In this document: positions 1-13,473 of the stretch, one piece after another
How the letters are laid out: each line of letters opens with the position of its first letter
Position numbering within the stretch: the first letter of the stretch is position 1
Assembly: GCF_012911005.2 (NCBI RefSeq)
Contig: NZ_WTVS01000019.1
Span: forward strand, 25,213 to 89,212
Length of the DNA stretch: 64,000 nucleotides
Reading direction: 5' to 3'
From: Aromatoleum toluolicum
GTDB taxonomy: Bacteria; Pseudomonadota; Gammaproteobacteria; Burkholderiales; Rhodocyclaceae
Position numbers and translations under genes: made by a program
The notes under the pieces: model-generated
Databases searched by the model: none
Told to the model about the DNA's origin: nothing
What the model saw: only the letters and a program-made list of their open reading frames with translations

Positions 1-249
1 ATGATCGGGCGCGAGGCGATCAAGCTCGAACGTTATTTCTCGGGCCTCGTCGCGATGGGTATCGGCCTGTGGATCGGCGTTCAGTCCTTCATCAACATGG
101 GCGTGAACACGGGCCTCCTGCCCACCAAGGGGCTCACGCTCCCGCTCATGAGCTTCGGCGGCTCGGGCATCGTGGCGAACTGTATCGCGCTTGCGATCCT
201 GCTGCGCGTCGACTGGGAGAACCGCCAAGTGATGCGGGGGCGCTCATGA
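1..249 (+). CDS. ftsW: FtsW, C-terminal part (gene truncated by window start)
   Basis: The last 82 residues of the SEDS-family peptidoglycan polymerase/lipid II-associated protein FtsW, an inner-membrane divisome component. Visible are the conserved SEDS segment with [21 protein letters not shown] and the following SFGGSG turn, then a final transmembrane helix ([12 protein letters not shown]) and a short basic cytoplasmic tail. The true start lies upstream of the window; the ATG at base 1 is only an internal methionine. The stop overlaps the murG start as ATGA, as expected for translational coupling in the dcw cluster. Confidence 0.96.
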   Translation: MIGREAIKLERYFSGLVAMGIGLWIGVQSFINMGVNTGLLPTKGLTLPLMSFGGSGIVANCIALAILLRVDWENRQVMRGRS

Positions 250-1312
250 AGACGCTCCTCGTGATGGCCGGTGGCACGGGCGGTCACATCTTCCCCGGCA
301 TCGCCGTGGCGGAACTGCTGCGCGCGCGTGGCTGGCGCATCGTGTGGATGGGCAACCCCGACGGCATGGAGGCGCGCATCGTCCCAGAGCGTGGCTACGA
401 GACCGCATGGGTGCGCTTCACCGCGCTGCGCGGCAAGGGCATCGTGCGCAAGCTGCTGCTGCCGCTGAACCTGTTGCGCGGATTCTGGCAGGCCTTGCGC
501 GAGCTGGGGCGCATCCGGCCCGACGTCGTGCTCGGCATGGGCGGCTACGTGACTTTCCCGGGCGGCATGATGGCCGCACTTACGGGGCGTCCGCTTGTCC
601 TGCATGAACAGAACTCCGTCGCCGGGCTCGCGAACCGCGTGCTCGCCGGCGTCGCCGACCGCGTCCTCGCCGGATTCCCGAAGGTGCTCAAGAAGGCCCC
701 CTGGGTCGGCAACCCTGTGCGTGCCGAAATTGCCGCCGTCGCGGCTCCTGCCGAGCGCTTTGCCGGCCGCAGCGGCGCCCTCAGGGTGCTCGTGGTCGGC
801 GGCAGTCTGGGCGCGGCGGTGCTCAACGAAACGGTGCCGCAGGCGCTCGCGCGCATGCAGCCGGCCGAGCGTCCGCTCGTCACGCACCAGGCCGGCGCGA
901 AGCAGATCGACGCGCTGCGCAGTGCCTACGCCGCTGCGGGTGTCGAAGGCGAGCTGCTGCCCTTCATCGACGACATGGCGACGAAATACGCCGAGGCCGA
1001 TCTCGTCATCTGCCGCGCCGGCGCGCTGACCGTCGCGGAGCTGGCGGCTGCGGGTGCCGCGAGCCTGCTGGTGCCGTTCCCGCATGCGGTGGACGACCAC
1101 CAGACTGGCAACGCGCGATTCCTCGCCGATCAGGGAGCTGCGTACCTGCTCCCGCAAACCGAACTCAACGCCGAGCGGCTGGCCGGCATCCTCGCGAGCC
1201 TCGATCGCACGCGCCTGCTCGACATGGCCACGAAGGCGCGCGCGCTGGCAAAGCCGAACGCCGCCGAGGCGGTCGCGAAAGTCTGCGAAGACCTCGCGGC
1301 AGGGAGAAAGCA

Positions 1313-1316
<4 letters not shown>
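246..1316 (+). CDS. murG: UDP-N-acetylglucosamine--MurNAc-pentapeptide transferase MurG
   Basis: Transfers GlcNAc from UDP-GlcNAc to lipid I to make lipid II on the cytoplasmic membrane face. The protein is 356 aa, the usual length. The N-terminal glycine-rich loop ([12 protein letters not shown]) and [11 protein letters not shown] are seen in the acceptor domain; the C-terminal donor domain has VVGGSLGA, the [16 protein letters not shown] signature and VDDHQTGNA. The start at 246 overlaps the ftsW stop and the gene ends in an ATGA overlap with murC. Position between ftsW and murC is the classical dcw order. Confidence 0.98.
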
Positions 1317-2724
<1,408 letters not shown>

Positions 2725-2728
<4 letters not shown>

Positions 2729-3681
2729 GCGGCGACGTGATGGACAAGGCCGTGGTCGATCCGGCCATGCGTGAGAAATTCGGCAAGGTCGCAGTGTTGC
2801 TGGGCGGCACCTCGGCCGAAAGGGACGTCTCGCTGATGTCGGGCGGCGCCGTGCTCGAGGCCCTGCGTGCTGCAGGCGTCGACGCACACGGCTTCGATCC
2901 GGCTGAGCTCGATCTGCACATCCTCAAGGAGCAGGGGTACGACCGCGCCTTCATCGCGCTGCACGGCCGCGGCGGCGAGGACGGCACCGTGCAGGGCATG
3001 CTCGAACTGCTGAAGATCCCCTACACGGGCAGCGGCGTGATGGCGTCGGCGCTGGCGATGGACAAGTGGCGCACGAAGATGGTGTGGGCGGCCTGCGGCC
3101 TGCCTACCCCGCGCTACGCGATCCTGAACGCCGACACCGATTGGGATGCGGTCGTCACCGAGCTCGGCCTGCCGATCTTCGTCAAGCCGGTGCATGAAGG
3201 TTCCAGCATGGGTGCGACCAAGGTTACCGAGCCCGATCAGCTGAAGGCAGCATGGGAGCTCGCGGCCCGCTTCGACGATCTCGTGATCGCCGAGGAGTTC
3301 ATCTCCGGGGCCGAACTGACCGCGCCCTTCCTGCATGATCGGGCGCTGCCGCTGATCCGCATCGAGGCGCCCGGCGGCAACTACGACTACCAGCACAAGT
3401 ATTTTACCGACGACACCCGCTACCTGTGCCCCTGCGGGCTGCCCGCTGCGCAGGAGCAGGCCCTGCAGGCGCTGATCATGCAGAGCGCGCGCGTGCTCGG
3501 TTGCCGCGGGTGGGGCCGTGCCGACCTGATCCTGACGGAGGACGGGCGTCCCTATTTGCTGGAAATGAACACCAGTCCCGGCATGACCGGCCACTCCCTC
3601 GTGCCGATGGCGGCGCGGGTGGCCGGCATGGACTTCACCCAACTGTGTCTCGCGATCCTGGAGGATGCCCGCCTTGGCTGA
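2725..3681 (+). CDS. ddl: D-alanine--D-alanine ligase
   Basis: ATP-grasp enzyme that joins two D-Ala molecules for the peptidoglycan stem peptide. Seen: the N-terminal [16 protein letters not shown] loop, [12 protein letters not shown], the ATP-grasp lysine/serine segment [12 protein letters not shown], and metal/substrate residues in [17 protein letters not shown] prefer the GTG at 2725 (318 aa), which overlaps the murC stop as GTGA; an ATG at 2740 (313 aa) is the alternative. It overlaps ftsQ by 17 bases. By position it corresponds to ddlB of other proteobacteria. Confidence 0.97.
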
Positions 3682-4513
3682 ACTTCGCCTGCGTTCTCCG
3701 CTTGCCGCGCGCGGGCTTTCCGGCACCAGCCGGATGCCCGGTCGCGCGCATGAGCGCGAGGGCGTGTGGCATCGGCCGGCCGTGCTCAACCTGTTCTCGG
3801 ATGTCCTGATGCTGTTCGCGGCGGTTGCGTTCGGCTACGCGCTCGTTGCGTGGTTCCTGTCGCGTCCGCTGTTTCCGCTGCGCGAGGTAGTCGTGCTGAC
3901 CCCTCCCGCGCAGGTGACCACCGAACAGCTCGAATACGTGGCGCGCAGTGCGATCCGTGGCAACTTCTTCTCGGTGGACCTCGAAACCGTGCGCGAAACC
4001 TTCGAGAAACTGCCCTGGGTCCGGCGCGCCGAAGTCCGCCGCCGCTGGCCCGACGTGCTGGAACTGCGCCTCGAGGAACACCAGGCCGCGGCCTACTGGA
4101 CCGTGTCCGAAAGCGGCGACTCGCAACTCGTCAACCGCCAGGGCGAGGTCTTTGTCGCAGCGAGCAACGCCGAACTGCCGTCCTTCTCCGGGCCGCAGGG
4201 GTCGGCAGCCTACATCCAGGCGAAGCACCGCGAATTCGGCGCGATGCTCGAGCCGCTCGGCCGCAAGCTCGTCGGCCTCGCGCTCTCGGCGCGCGAGGCG
4301 TGGCAACTCAAGCTCGACGACGGCATGGTGATCATGCTCGGACGTGATCAGGAAAAGGCGCCGATCGGCGAGCGTCTGGAGCGCTTCGTGAGCGCCTGGC
4401 CGCAGGCGAAGGAAAAGGTTGGTGTACAGGTGGCGGTAGCGGATCTCCGCTACCCGAGCGGATTCGCCCTCACCCCGGTGGGGGACTTCAAGGCAGCGAA
4501 AGGCAAGCAATGA
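3665..4513 (+). CDS. ftsQ: Cell division protein FtsQ
   Basis: Bitopic inner-membrane divisome protein that links early cytoplasmic and late periplasmic division proteins in the FtsQLB complex. A basic N-terminal cytoplasmic segment of about 40 residues is followed by one transmembrane helix ([21 protein letters not shown]). Next comes a POTRA domain ([20 protein letters not shown] to [21 protein letters not shown]), then the periplasmic beta domain. The length of 282 aa is typical. The start lies inside ddl (17-base overlap); a TTG a few codons in is less likely. The gene ends in an ATGA overlap with ftsA. Confidence 0.95.
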   Translation: MPALAELRLRSPLAARGLSGTSRMPGRAHEREGVWHRPAVLNLFSDVLMLFAAVAFGYALVAWFLSRPLFPLREVVVLTPPAQVTTEQLEYVARSAIRGNFFSVDLETVRETFEKLPWVRRAEVRRRWPDVLELRLEEHQAAAYWTVSESGDSQLVNRQGEVFVAASNAELPSFSGPQGSAAYIQAKHREFGAMLEPLGRKLVGLALSAREAWQLKLDDGMVIMLGRDQEKAPIGERLERFVSAWPQAKEKVGVQVAVADLRYPSGFALTPVGDFKAAKGKQ

Positions 4514-5739
4514 GCAAGGAATACAAGGACCTGATCGTCGGGCTGGACATCGGTACCGCCAAGGTCACGTGCATGGTCGCGGAGGTTCGTCCCGACGGGC
4601 GGCTCAACGTCGTCGGCGTCGGCACGCAGCCGACCAGCGGCCTGAAGCGCGGCGTGGTCGTGAACATCGAGGCCACGGTCGATGCAATCTCGCGCGTGAT
4701 CCAGGAAGTCGAGCTGATGGCCGACTGCAAGATCCGCGACGTCTATACCGGGATCGCGGGCAGCCACATCAAGAGCTTCAACTCCAACGGCATGGTCGCG
4801 ATCAAGGACAAGGAGGTCACCCCGCTCGACGTCGAGCGCGTGATCGAGGTCGCCCGCGCGATGCCGGTGCCCGCGGAACAGCAGATCCTGCACACCCTCA
4901 CCCAGGAATTCATCATCGACGGGCAGGGCGGCGTGCGCGAGCCGATCGGCATGAGCGGTGTCAAGCTCGAGGTTAAGGTTCATATCGTCACCGGCGCCGT
5001 GTCGGCGGCCCAGAACGTCATCAAGTGCGTGCGCCGCTGCGGACTCGAGGTCATGGATCTCATCCTGCAGCCGCTCGCCTCGAGCTACGCGGTGCTGACC
5101 GAGGACGAGAAGGAACTCGGAGTGTGCCTCGTCGACATCGGCGGCGGCACGACCGACATCGCGGTCTTCACGCACGGCGCGATCCGCCATACGGCGGTGC
5201 TGCCGGTAGCGGGCGACCAGATCACCAACGACATCGCGATGGCACTGCGCACGCCGACCTCCGAAGCCGAGGAGATCAAGATCCGCCACGGCGTCGCGAT
5301 GCACACCTTGGCCGATCCCGAGGAGATGATCGAGGTGCCCGGCGTCGGCGACCGCCCGCCGCGTCCGCTGTCGCGCCAGCGTCTCGCCGACGTCATCGAG
5401 CCGCGCGTGTCCGAACTGTTCGAACTCGTGCAGGCCGAGCTGCGCCGCAGCGGCTACGAAGAGCTGCTCTCCTCGGGCATCGTGCTCGCCGGGGGCTCGT
5501 CCGTGATGCTCGGCATGGTCGAACTCGGCGAGGAAGTGTTCCACATGCCGGTGCGCGTGGGCGCGCCGCAGTATTCGGGCGGCCTCGCGGATGTCGTGTG
5601 TCATCCGCGCTATGCCACTGCCATGGGTCTGGTCATGGAAGGCCATGCTCAGCGCCGCCGCGGCATGCTGGCGCGCGACACCCGCAGCGTTAAGCAGGTG
5701 TTCGGCCGCATGAAGGCGTGGTTCGAGAAGAATTTTTGA
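4510..5739 (+). CDS. ftsA: Cell division protein FtsA
   Basis: Actin-like ATPase that tethers FtsZ polymers to the membrane and recruits later divisome proteins. The 409-aa product shows phosphate-binding LIVGLDIGTAKVTCMV, the SHMA-containing 1C domain, phosphate 2 CLVDIGGGTTDIAVF, adenosine loop GIVLAGGSSVMLGM, and a C-terminal amphipathic helix (VFGRMKAWFEKNF) typical of the membrane-targeting sequence. It overlaps ftsQ by four bases. The 145-base gap to ftsZ is conspicuously AT-rich and has a T8 run at 5750-5757, so a separate ftsZ promoter there is likely, although I cannot assign a convincing -35/-10 pair. Confidence 0.98.
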   Translation: MSKEYKDLIVGLDIGTAKVTCMVAEVRPDGRLNVVGVGTQPTSGLKRGVVVNIEATVDAISRVIQEVELMADCKIRDVYTGIAGSHIKSFNSNGMVAIKDKEVTPLDVERVIEVARAMPVPAEQQILHTLTQEFIIDGQGGVREPIGMSGVKLEVKVHIVTGAVSAAQNVIKCVRRCGLEVMDLILQPLASSYAVLTEDEKELGVCLVDIGGGTTDIAVFTHGAIRHTAVLPVAGDQITNDIAMALRTPTSEAEEIKIRHGVAMHTLADPEEMIEVPGVGDRPPRPLSRQRLADVIEPRVSELFELVQAELRRSGYEELLSSGIVLAGGSSVMLGMVELGEEVFHMPVRVGAPQYSGGLADVVCHPRYATAMGLVMEGHAQRRRGMLARDTRSVKQVFGRMKAWFEKNF

Positions 5740-5884
5740 CGGAACGGCGTGTTTTTTTTCAGCCAAATTGAATGAGTTGTTGTTCAGGTCCCCTTATTTA
5801 GTTGTAAACTTTTGATTTATTACTAGATGTAGACTCGGCGGCGGCTCGGTGCGTATCGGGGTTGTTTTTCAGGAGGCGAGGCAA

Positions 5885-7024
5885 ATGTTTGAAATCGTTG
5901 AGAAGGAGCAGACCGGCACGATCATCAAGGTGATCGGTGTCGGTGGTGCCGGCGGCAATGCCGTCGATCACATGATCCGGGAAGGGGTGCAGGGCGTCGA
6001 ATTCATCGTCGCCAACACCGATGCGCAGGCGCTCAATCGCTGCCTCGCCCCGAACAAGATCCAGCTGGGCAACTCGGGTCTGGGCGCGGGCTCGAAGCCC
6101 GAAGCCGGCCGTGCCGCGGCGCAGGATTCGCGCGAAGCGATCGCGGCGGCACTCGACGGCGCGCACATGTGCTTCATCACCGGCGGCATGGGCGGCGGCA
6201 CCGGCACGGGCGCGGCGCCCGTCGTGGCCGAGATCGCCAAGGAGATGGGCATCCTGACCGTCGCCGTGGTGACCAAACCCTTCGACTTCGAGAACCGCCT
6301 GCGCGTCGCGGAAAGCGGCGTCGAGGAGCTGACCCGCTACGTCGACTCGCTCATCATCGTCCTCAACGACAAGCTGCTCGAAGTGTATGGTGACGACGCC
6401 GGCTTCGAAGACTGCTTCCGCTCCGCCGACAACGTGCTGCGCAGCGCCGTTGGCGGCATCGCCGAGATCATCAACGTGCCGGGCCTGGTGAACGTCGACT
6501 TCCAGGACGTGCGCACCGCGATGGGCGAGATGGGCCGCGCCATGATGGGTTCGGCCGAAGCCTCCGGCATGGACCGCGCACGCATCGCCGCCGAGCAGGC
6601 CGCAGTGAGCCCGCTGCTCGAAGGGACCGAACTGTCTGGCGCCCGCTGCGTGCTGATCAACATCACCGCCAGCCGCTCGCTGAAGATGTCCGAAGTGCGC
6701 GACGCCGTGAAGACCGTCCAGGCCTTCGCCGCGCCCGAAGCCTTCGTCAAGTACGGCACGGTGTTCGACGAATCGATGGAAGACTGCGTCCGCGTCACCG
6801 TCGTCGCGACCGGCCTCGGCGTGCCGCGCGCTGCGCGCCAGCCGGTGATGCAGGTGGTGCAGGGCACGGGCACCTACGGCCCGTCGGTCGGCGGCATCGA
6901 CATGACCAACCTGGACGTTCCGGCGGTCATTCGCACCAACCGTCGCACGACGGTCGAGGCGATGAGCGCCAACGGAATGGGCACCTACGACATTCCGGCC
7001 TTCCTGCGCAAGCAGGCCGACTGA
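5885..7024 (+). CDS. ftsZ: Cell division GTPase FtsZ
   Basis: Tubulin-like GTPase that forms the cytokinetic Z ring. The tubulin signature GGMGGGTGTGAAP, the N-terminal GVGGAGGNAVDHM loop, the T7 synergy region (NVDFQDVRTAMGEMGRAMMG) and the conserved C-terminal peptide DIPAFLRKQAD, which binds FtsA and ZipA-type partners, are all visible. I start at the ATG at 5885 because a perfect AGGAGG (5871-5876) sits 8 bases upstream; this gives 379 aa. An upstream in-frame start at 5849 lacks such a site. A 45-base hairpin follows the stop. Confidence 0.98.
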   Translation: MFEIVEKEQTGTIIKVIGVGGAGGNAVDHMIREGVQGVEFIVANTDAQALNRCLAPNKIQLGNSGLGAGSKPEAGRAAAQDSREAIAAALDGAHMCFITGGMGGGTGTGAAPVVAEIAKEMGILTVAVVTKPFDFENRLRVAESGVEELTRYVDSLIIVLNDKLLEVYGDDAGFEDCFRSADNVLRSAVGGIAEIINVPGLVNVDFQDVRTAMGEMGRAMMGSAEASGMDRARIAAEQAAVSPLLEGTELSGARCVLINITASRSLKMSEVRDAVKTVQAFAAPEAFVKYGTVFDESMEDCVRVTVVATGLGVPRAARQPVMQVVQGTGTYGPSVGGIDMTNLDVPAVIRTNRRTTVEAMSANGMGTYDIPAFLRKQAD

Positions 7025-7047
7025 GCACCGCCGGCTTCGCCCTTTAC

Positions 7048-7092
7048 GGGCGCGTGCTGTGGACCGTCGCCTCCGGTCCGCGGCATGCGCCC
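7048..7092 (+). terminator. Long stem-loop after ftsZ
   Basis: Bases 7048-7066 pair with 7074-7092 over 19 positions, with G-U wobbles, around a 7-base loop (7067-7073). It begins 23 bases after the ftsZ stop. The T content downstream is modest (GTTTCCGTTCC), so it may be a weak intrinsic terminator or an mRNA-stabilising or processing structure at the end of the dcw transcript. Confidence 0.6.
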
Positions 7093-7196
7093 GTTTCCGT
7101 TCCTGCCAGCGGGGCATGGGCTTGATGGCGATTCACTGCAACGCTGTGTTGCATGTTGCGTTGCAACCAAACTTGCCGTGTGATGCCGCGTGTGCG

Positions 7197-7205
7197 TGCT
7201 AAACT
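7197..7205 (+). promoter_or_regulatory. Candidate lpxC promoter (extended -10)
   Basis: TGCTAAACT reads as an extended -10 element (TGn plus TAAACT at 7200-7205). It lies about 26 bases before the lpxC ATG. The nearest -35-like hexamer (TTGCCG, 7173-7178) is 21 bases away, longer than ideal. The same nine bases occur upstream of secA at 8984-8992. Confidence 0.4.
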
Positions 7206-7230
7206 GCTGTCGTGTAACGGGAATTTAATA

Positions 7231-8148
7231 ATGATCAGGCAGCGCACCCTCAAATCGCTCATCAAGGCCACCGGCGTGGGGCTGCACGGCGGGCGCAAGG
7301 TCCAGCTGGTGCTGCGTCCGGCTGCGCCCGATACGGGCATTGTCTTCCACCGCGTCGATCTCGATCCGCCCGTGGATTTCCCGGCCGACCCCTATTCGGT
7401 ATGCGACACGCGCATGTGCTCGGGCCTCGAGCGCGATGGCGCCAAGGTCGGCACCGTCGAGCACCTGATGTCGGCCCTTGCCGGTCTCGGCATCGACAAT
7501 CTGCACGTCGACGTCGACGCGCCGGAAATTCCCATTCTCGATGGCAGCGCCGGGCCCTTCGTGTTCCTGCTGCAGTCGGCGGGTATCGAGGAACAGGAGG
7601 CACCGAAGCGCTTCCTGCGCGTGAAGAAGGCCGTCGAGTACCGCGAGGACGATAAGTGGGTGCGCCTCGAACCGTACGACGGCTTCAGGCTGGATTTCTC
7701 CATCGTGTTCAACCACCCGGCGATCGACAAGACCTCGACGCAGGTGAGTATCGATTTCGCCGAACACTCCTACGTTCGCGACGTCGCCCGCGCACGTACC
7801 TTCGGTTTCATGCAGGACGTCGAGTTCATGCGTGCCAACGGCCTGGCGCTAGGCGGCAGTCTGGACAACGCGATCGTGATGGACGAGTACCGCGTGCTCA
7901 ATACGGAAGGTCTGCGCTACGTGGACGAGTTCGTCAAGCACAAGGTCCTGGATGCGATCGGCGACCTCTACCTGTGCGGCCATCCGCTCCTCGCCCGCTA
8001 TTCCGCGCACAAGGCCGGCCATGCGCTGAACAACCAGGTGCTGCGCGTGCTGCTGGAAGACAGCAGCGCCTGGGAGATCGTGACGTTCGAACAGGACGCA
8101 GCGACCCCGGCGGCGGTCAGCCACCAGTTCGAACTCTCGCTCGCCTGA
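7231..8148 (+). CDS. lpxC: UDP-3-O-acyl-N-acetylglucosamine deacetylase LpxC
   Basis: Zinc enzyme for the committed step of lipid A synthesis. The 305-aa protein starts at the ATG at 7231 with the family N-terminus ([21 protein letters not shown]). Zinc and catalytic positions are seen in [10 protein letters not shown], the [13 protein letters not shown] helix and KAGHALNNQ. Upstream in-frame starts from 7153 are rejected because they would add a non-family N-terminus. lpxC follows ftsZ, as in most proteobacterial dcw clusters, but is separated from it by a strong hairpin and a candidate promoter of its own. Confidence 0.97.
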   Translation: MIRQRTLKSLIKATGVGLHGGRKVQLVLRPAAPDTGIVFHRVDLDPPVDFPADPYSVCDTRMCSGLERDGAKVGTVEHLMSALAGLGIDNLHVDVDAPEIPILDGSAGPFVFLLQSAGIEEQEAPKRFLRVKKAVEYREDDKWVRLEPYDGFRLDFSIVFNHPAIDKTSTQVSIDFAEHSYVRDVARARTFGFMQDVEFMRANGLALGGSLDNAIVMDEYRVLNTEGLRYVDEFVKHKVLDAIGDLYLCGHPLLARYSAHKAGHALNNQVLRVLLEDSSAWEIVTFEQDAATPAAVSHQFELSLA

Positions 8149-8158
8149 GCGCCCGGCG

Positions 8159-8347
8159 ATGCTGGTGGTCCGCCTGTTCGCCATCCTTGCGGTGATCGGC
8201 GTCGGCGCGTCGTTGGTCGCGTGGATGCTCACCGGCAATCCCAAGTACCGCCTGTGGGCGTGGAACTGCTTTCGCGTCGGGATCGTCGTCCTGTTCGTGT
8301 TCCTCGCACTGTTCGCGCTCGAGCGCGTGTTCGTGCCGTTCATGTAG
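8159..8347 (+). CDS. Small two-helix membrane protein, unknown function
   Basis: A 62-aa protein starting 10 bases after the lpxC stop and probably co-transcribed. Two hydrophobic helices (roughly residues 3-24, LFAILAVIGVGASLVAWML, and 40-60, VGIVVLFVFLALFALERVF) flank a short polar loop (TGNPKYRLWAWNCFR) that reads as a hairpin membrane topology. I do not recognise a named family. The coding frame is clean and the composition is unlike a shadow frame. The linkage to lpxC hints at an envelope role, but that is inference only. Confidence 0.7.
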   Translation: MLVVRLFAILAVIGVGASLVAWMLTGNPKYRLWAWNCFRVGIVVLFVFLALFALERVFVPFM

Positions 8348-8424
8348 CCTTCGCCGACTGCGCGATTCGGCTCCGGCCGCAAACGTCTAGGCGCGCGCGG
8401 ACCTTCGGTACTCCAGATCGATAA

Positions 8425-8859
8425 TCAGTCGCGACGGCTGCGCCGCACCAGGCGCTCGAGTGATTCGCGCAGTGGCGAATCTGCCGGCAGCGTTGCCGAG
8501 AAATCCTCGATGCTGCGACTGCCGTCTTCGGAGATCGTGCGCTGCGGCGGAGGGCGTCGTTCCTCGCGCGTCTCGAGCACCTTCACCTTCACCTGCACGG
8601 TTTTGATCTGCAGCCCGGCAGTGGCGAACTGCTGGGCCAGCGACGGTGCGATCTGCTTCAGGCGTGCGGCGGCCGCGCCGCCGTTGGCGAGCAGCACCAG
8701 CGTGTCGCCCTTCAGGTTGGCGACCGAACAGGCCGACGCGAGCGCGGGCGGAAGGTGCTGCTGGAGCAGGGTCTGCAAGCGCATCAGGCGCGCTGCGTGG
8801 TCCTTCAGGCGTGCGAGAGCGTCGCCGGTGCCCAGGAAGCGCTGGATGAGCTGGGTCAT
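8425..8859 (-). CDS. dciA: DUF721/DciA-family protein
   Basis: A 144-aa protein with the DUF721 core at about residues 8-95 (LQQHLPPALASACSVANLKGDTLVLLANG, followed by a basic RLKQIAPSLAQQF helix) and a polar, probably disordered C-terminal tail ending in RRSRRD. DciA proteins are the helicase operators that load or regulate replicative helicase DnaB in bacteria lacking DnaC/DnaI; this is family knowledge. The location between lpxC and secA matches the common arrangement in gamma- and betaproteobacteria. It is divergent from secA across a 169-base gap. Sequence divergence in the family keeps confidence below that of its neighbours. Confidence 0.85.
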   Translation of the reverse strand: MTQLIQRFLGTGDALARLKDHAARLMRLQTLLQQHLPPALASACSVANLKGDTLVLLANGGAAAARLKQIAPSLAQQFATAGLQIKTVQVKVKVLETREERRPPPQRTISEDGSRSIEDFSATLPADSPLRESLERLVRRSRRD

Positions 8860-8983
8860 GAGGGGGCCGAAGTCTGGTTGCGTCCAGATGGTAGGTCGGG
8901 GAGTCCGCTACCGCAAGCGCGGACCTTCCCGGCCGCGCCCCGTATTGCGTCGCCGCATCCGCTGCGGGGCCTTGCGGCCGGCA

Positions 8984-8992
8984 TGCTAAACT
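8984..8992 (+). promoter_or_regulatory. Candidate secA promoter (extended -10)
   Basis: TGCTAAACT is an extended -10 element with TAAACT at 8987-8992, 36 bases before the secA start. No good -35 is seen at 16-18 bases. It is identical over nine bases to the element before lpxC. Confidence 0.4.
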
Positions 8993-9028
8993 TCCTGCTT
9001 TGCCGAATCGGTCCCACCAGATACCCAC

Positions 9029-11752
<2,724 letters not shown>

Positions 11753-11841
11753 GGCACGATGGGCGGCACGACGCTTCCCCGCCGCGTCCCCGAACGGCCC
11801 AGCGCGGACCGTTGTAGGCTTCACGCGCAGCGTTTCCGTCC

Positions 11842-13389
11842 ATGACCGGCCCGGCCGATCCCAAGGGCAGGCGCCCCGGCGAGCCCGCGCTGTTTCCGGA
11901 GCTGCAGCTCGGCGTTCCCGTGGATACCGCCGGGCAAGCGGAGCGCGAGCCGCGCGGCCTCGGTGAGTGGGTCGCCTTCATTCGCGACCAGGAGATGCCT
12001 GCGCTCGGCGCGACGGTCGCGCTGATCCATTCCGTCACGGAGGATGAAAAATCCCCGACCGGCAAGCTCGCCCAAGCCATCCTGCAGGACGCGGCAATGA
12101 CCGCGAAGGTGCTCAAGCTCGCCAACAGCGTCCTGTACAACCCATCGCGTCAGGTCGTGAGTACGATCAGCCGCGCCATCGTGGTGCTCGGCTTCAACGC
12201 CGTTGCGGAGATCGCGGTGGCAATCCGGGTGATCGATGCACTGCTGGCGGGCGGTGTCCGCCAGCGTGTCGTGAACGAGATGGCGCGCGTGTTCCATGCG
12301 GCGGTCCAGGCGCGCGCACTGGCCGCGCTGCGACGCGACGGACGCAGCGAAGAGGTCTTCATTGCCGCGCTGCTGTCCCGCGTGGGCGAGATGGCGTTCT
12401 GGTGCTTCGGCGGCAAGCTCGCGCAGCGGCTGGACGAGGCCCTTGCCGCAGGCCAGTCCGACGACGAGGCGCAGATGAGCGTGCTCGGCTTTCGCCTGCG
12501 CCAGCTCTCGCAGGGGCTGGCGCGCGAGTGGAAGCTCGGGCCGCTGCTGCAGTCCGTGCTCGATGGCAGCAGTCGCGGAGGCGTGCCGGAGCAGGCCATC
12601 CACTTCGCCCACCGCTTCGCGGTCGAGGTCGAAAACGGCTGGGACAGCCCGGGCCTGGAAAAGATCGTTCGCGGCCTGGCGACCTTTGCCGGGCTTTCGT
12701 GCGAGGCGATGCGCGAGGAGCTCGCGGCCAACAGCGTCGAGGCGGCGCGCATTGCCGGATATTTCGGTGCCGCCGAAGCCGGGGAGCTGATTCCGCGGCC
12801 GACGCCCGCCGCGGGAACCCCGGAACCCGACGAGGCCGACGCGGCGGAGACGCTCACGATGGAGCCCGATCCGCATCTCCAGCTCAGGATCCTGCGTGAG
12901 ATTTCGGGCCGCATCGCGGCGGGGGCGAACCTCAATGAAATCCTGCAGCTCGTGCTCGAAGGCATCTATCGCGGCGTCGGCTTCGATCGCGTGTTGTTCG
13001 CGCTGATGTCGCAGAACCGGCTGCAACTGGTCGGCAAGACCTCGCTCGGCAGCGGCGCCGAGGCCTTGCGGCAGGCTTTCATCTTTTCTCTCGACGGCAC
13101 GGCCGGGGATCTGTTCAACGAATTTTTTCGCAACCCGCGGGCGATGCGTTTCGGCCCCGGTCAGACGCCGCCGGGAATCCGCCTCGACCGCCTGCTGCAG
13201 GTGACCGATGCCGCCTGCGCCTGCATTGCGCCCATTCTCGCGCAGGGACGCCCGATCGGCCTTTTTTACGCCGACCGCACCCATTCCGCGGAGGGTATCG
13301 ACGACGAACGTTTCGAAGCCTTCCAGCTGTTTGCCCAGCAAGTCTCGCTCGCCGTCACGGCAGCCTCGTCCTCGCGCCAGAACGGCTGA
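11842..13389 (+). CDS. HDOD-domain signalling protein with C-terminal GAF domain
   Basis: A 515-aa protein. Residues about 30-230 form an HDOD domain (MPALGATVALIHSVTEDE, then KLAQAILQDAAMTAKVLKLANSVLY and STISRAIVVLGFNAV), an HD-like fold that lacks the metal-binding His-Asp pair. Residues about 340-510 look like a GAF sensor (ILREISGRIAAGANLNEILQLVLEGIY ... FDRVLFALMSQNRLQLVGKTSLG). An acidic, proline-rich linker joins them. HDOD proteins act in signal output or cyclic-dinucleotide networks in many proteobacteria; the specific role is unknown. It sits between secA and argJ, genes that are neighbours in other proteobacteria, so it looks inserted into that pair. Confidence 0.85.
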   Translation: MTGPADPKGRRPGEPALFPELQLGVPVDTAGQAEREPRGLGEWVAFIRDQEMPALGATVALIHSVTEDEKSPTGKLAQAILQDAAMTAKVLKLANSVLYNPSRQVVSTISRAIVVLGFNAVAEIAVAIRVIDALLAGGVRQRVVNEMARVFHAAVQARALAALRRDGRSEEVFIAALLSRVGEMAFWCFGGKLAQRLDEALAAGQSDDEAQMSVLGFRLRQLSQGLAREWKLGPLLQSVLDGSSRGGVPEQAIHFAHRFAVEVENGWDSPGLEKIVRGLATFAGLSCEAMREELAANSVEAARIAGYFGAAEAGELIPRPTPAAGTPEPDEADAAETLTMEPDPHLQLRILREISGRIAAGANLNEILQLVLEGIYRGVGFDRVLFALMSQNRLQLVGKTSLGSGAEALRQAFIFSLDGTAGDLFNEFFRNPRAMRFGPGQTPPGIRLDRLLQVTDAACACIAPILAQGRPIGLFYADRTHSAEGIDDERFEAFQLFAQQVSLAVTAASSSRQNG

Positions 13390-13473
13390 TGCGAGGCACT
13401 GCGGTGATGCCGTTGCCGGCATCCAATGAACCCGCGGCGGCACCTGCCGCCCTTTGTCCGATGGAGACCCGTC

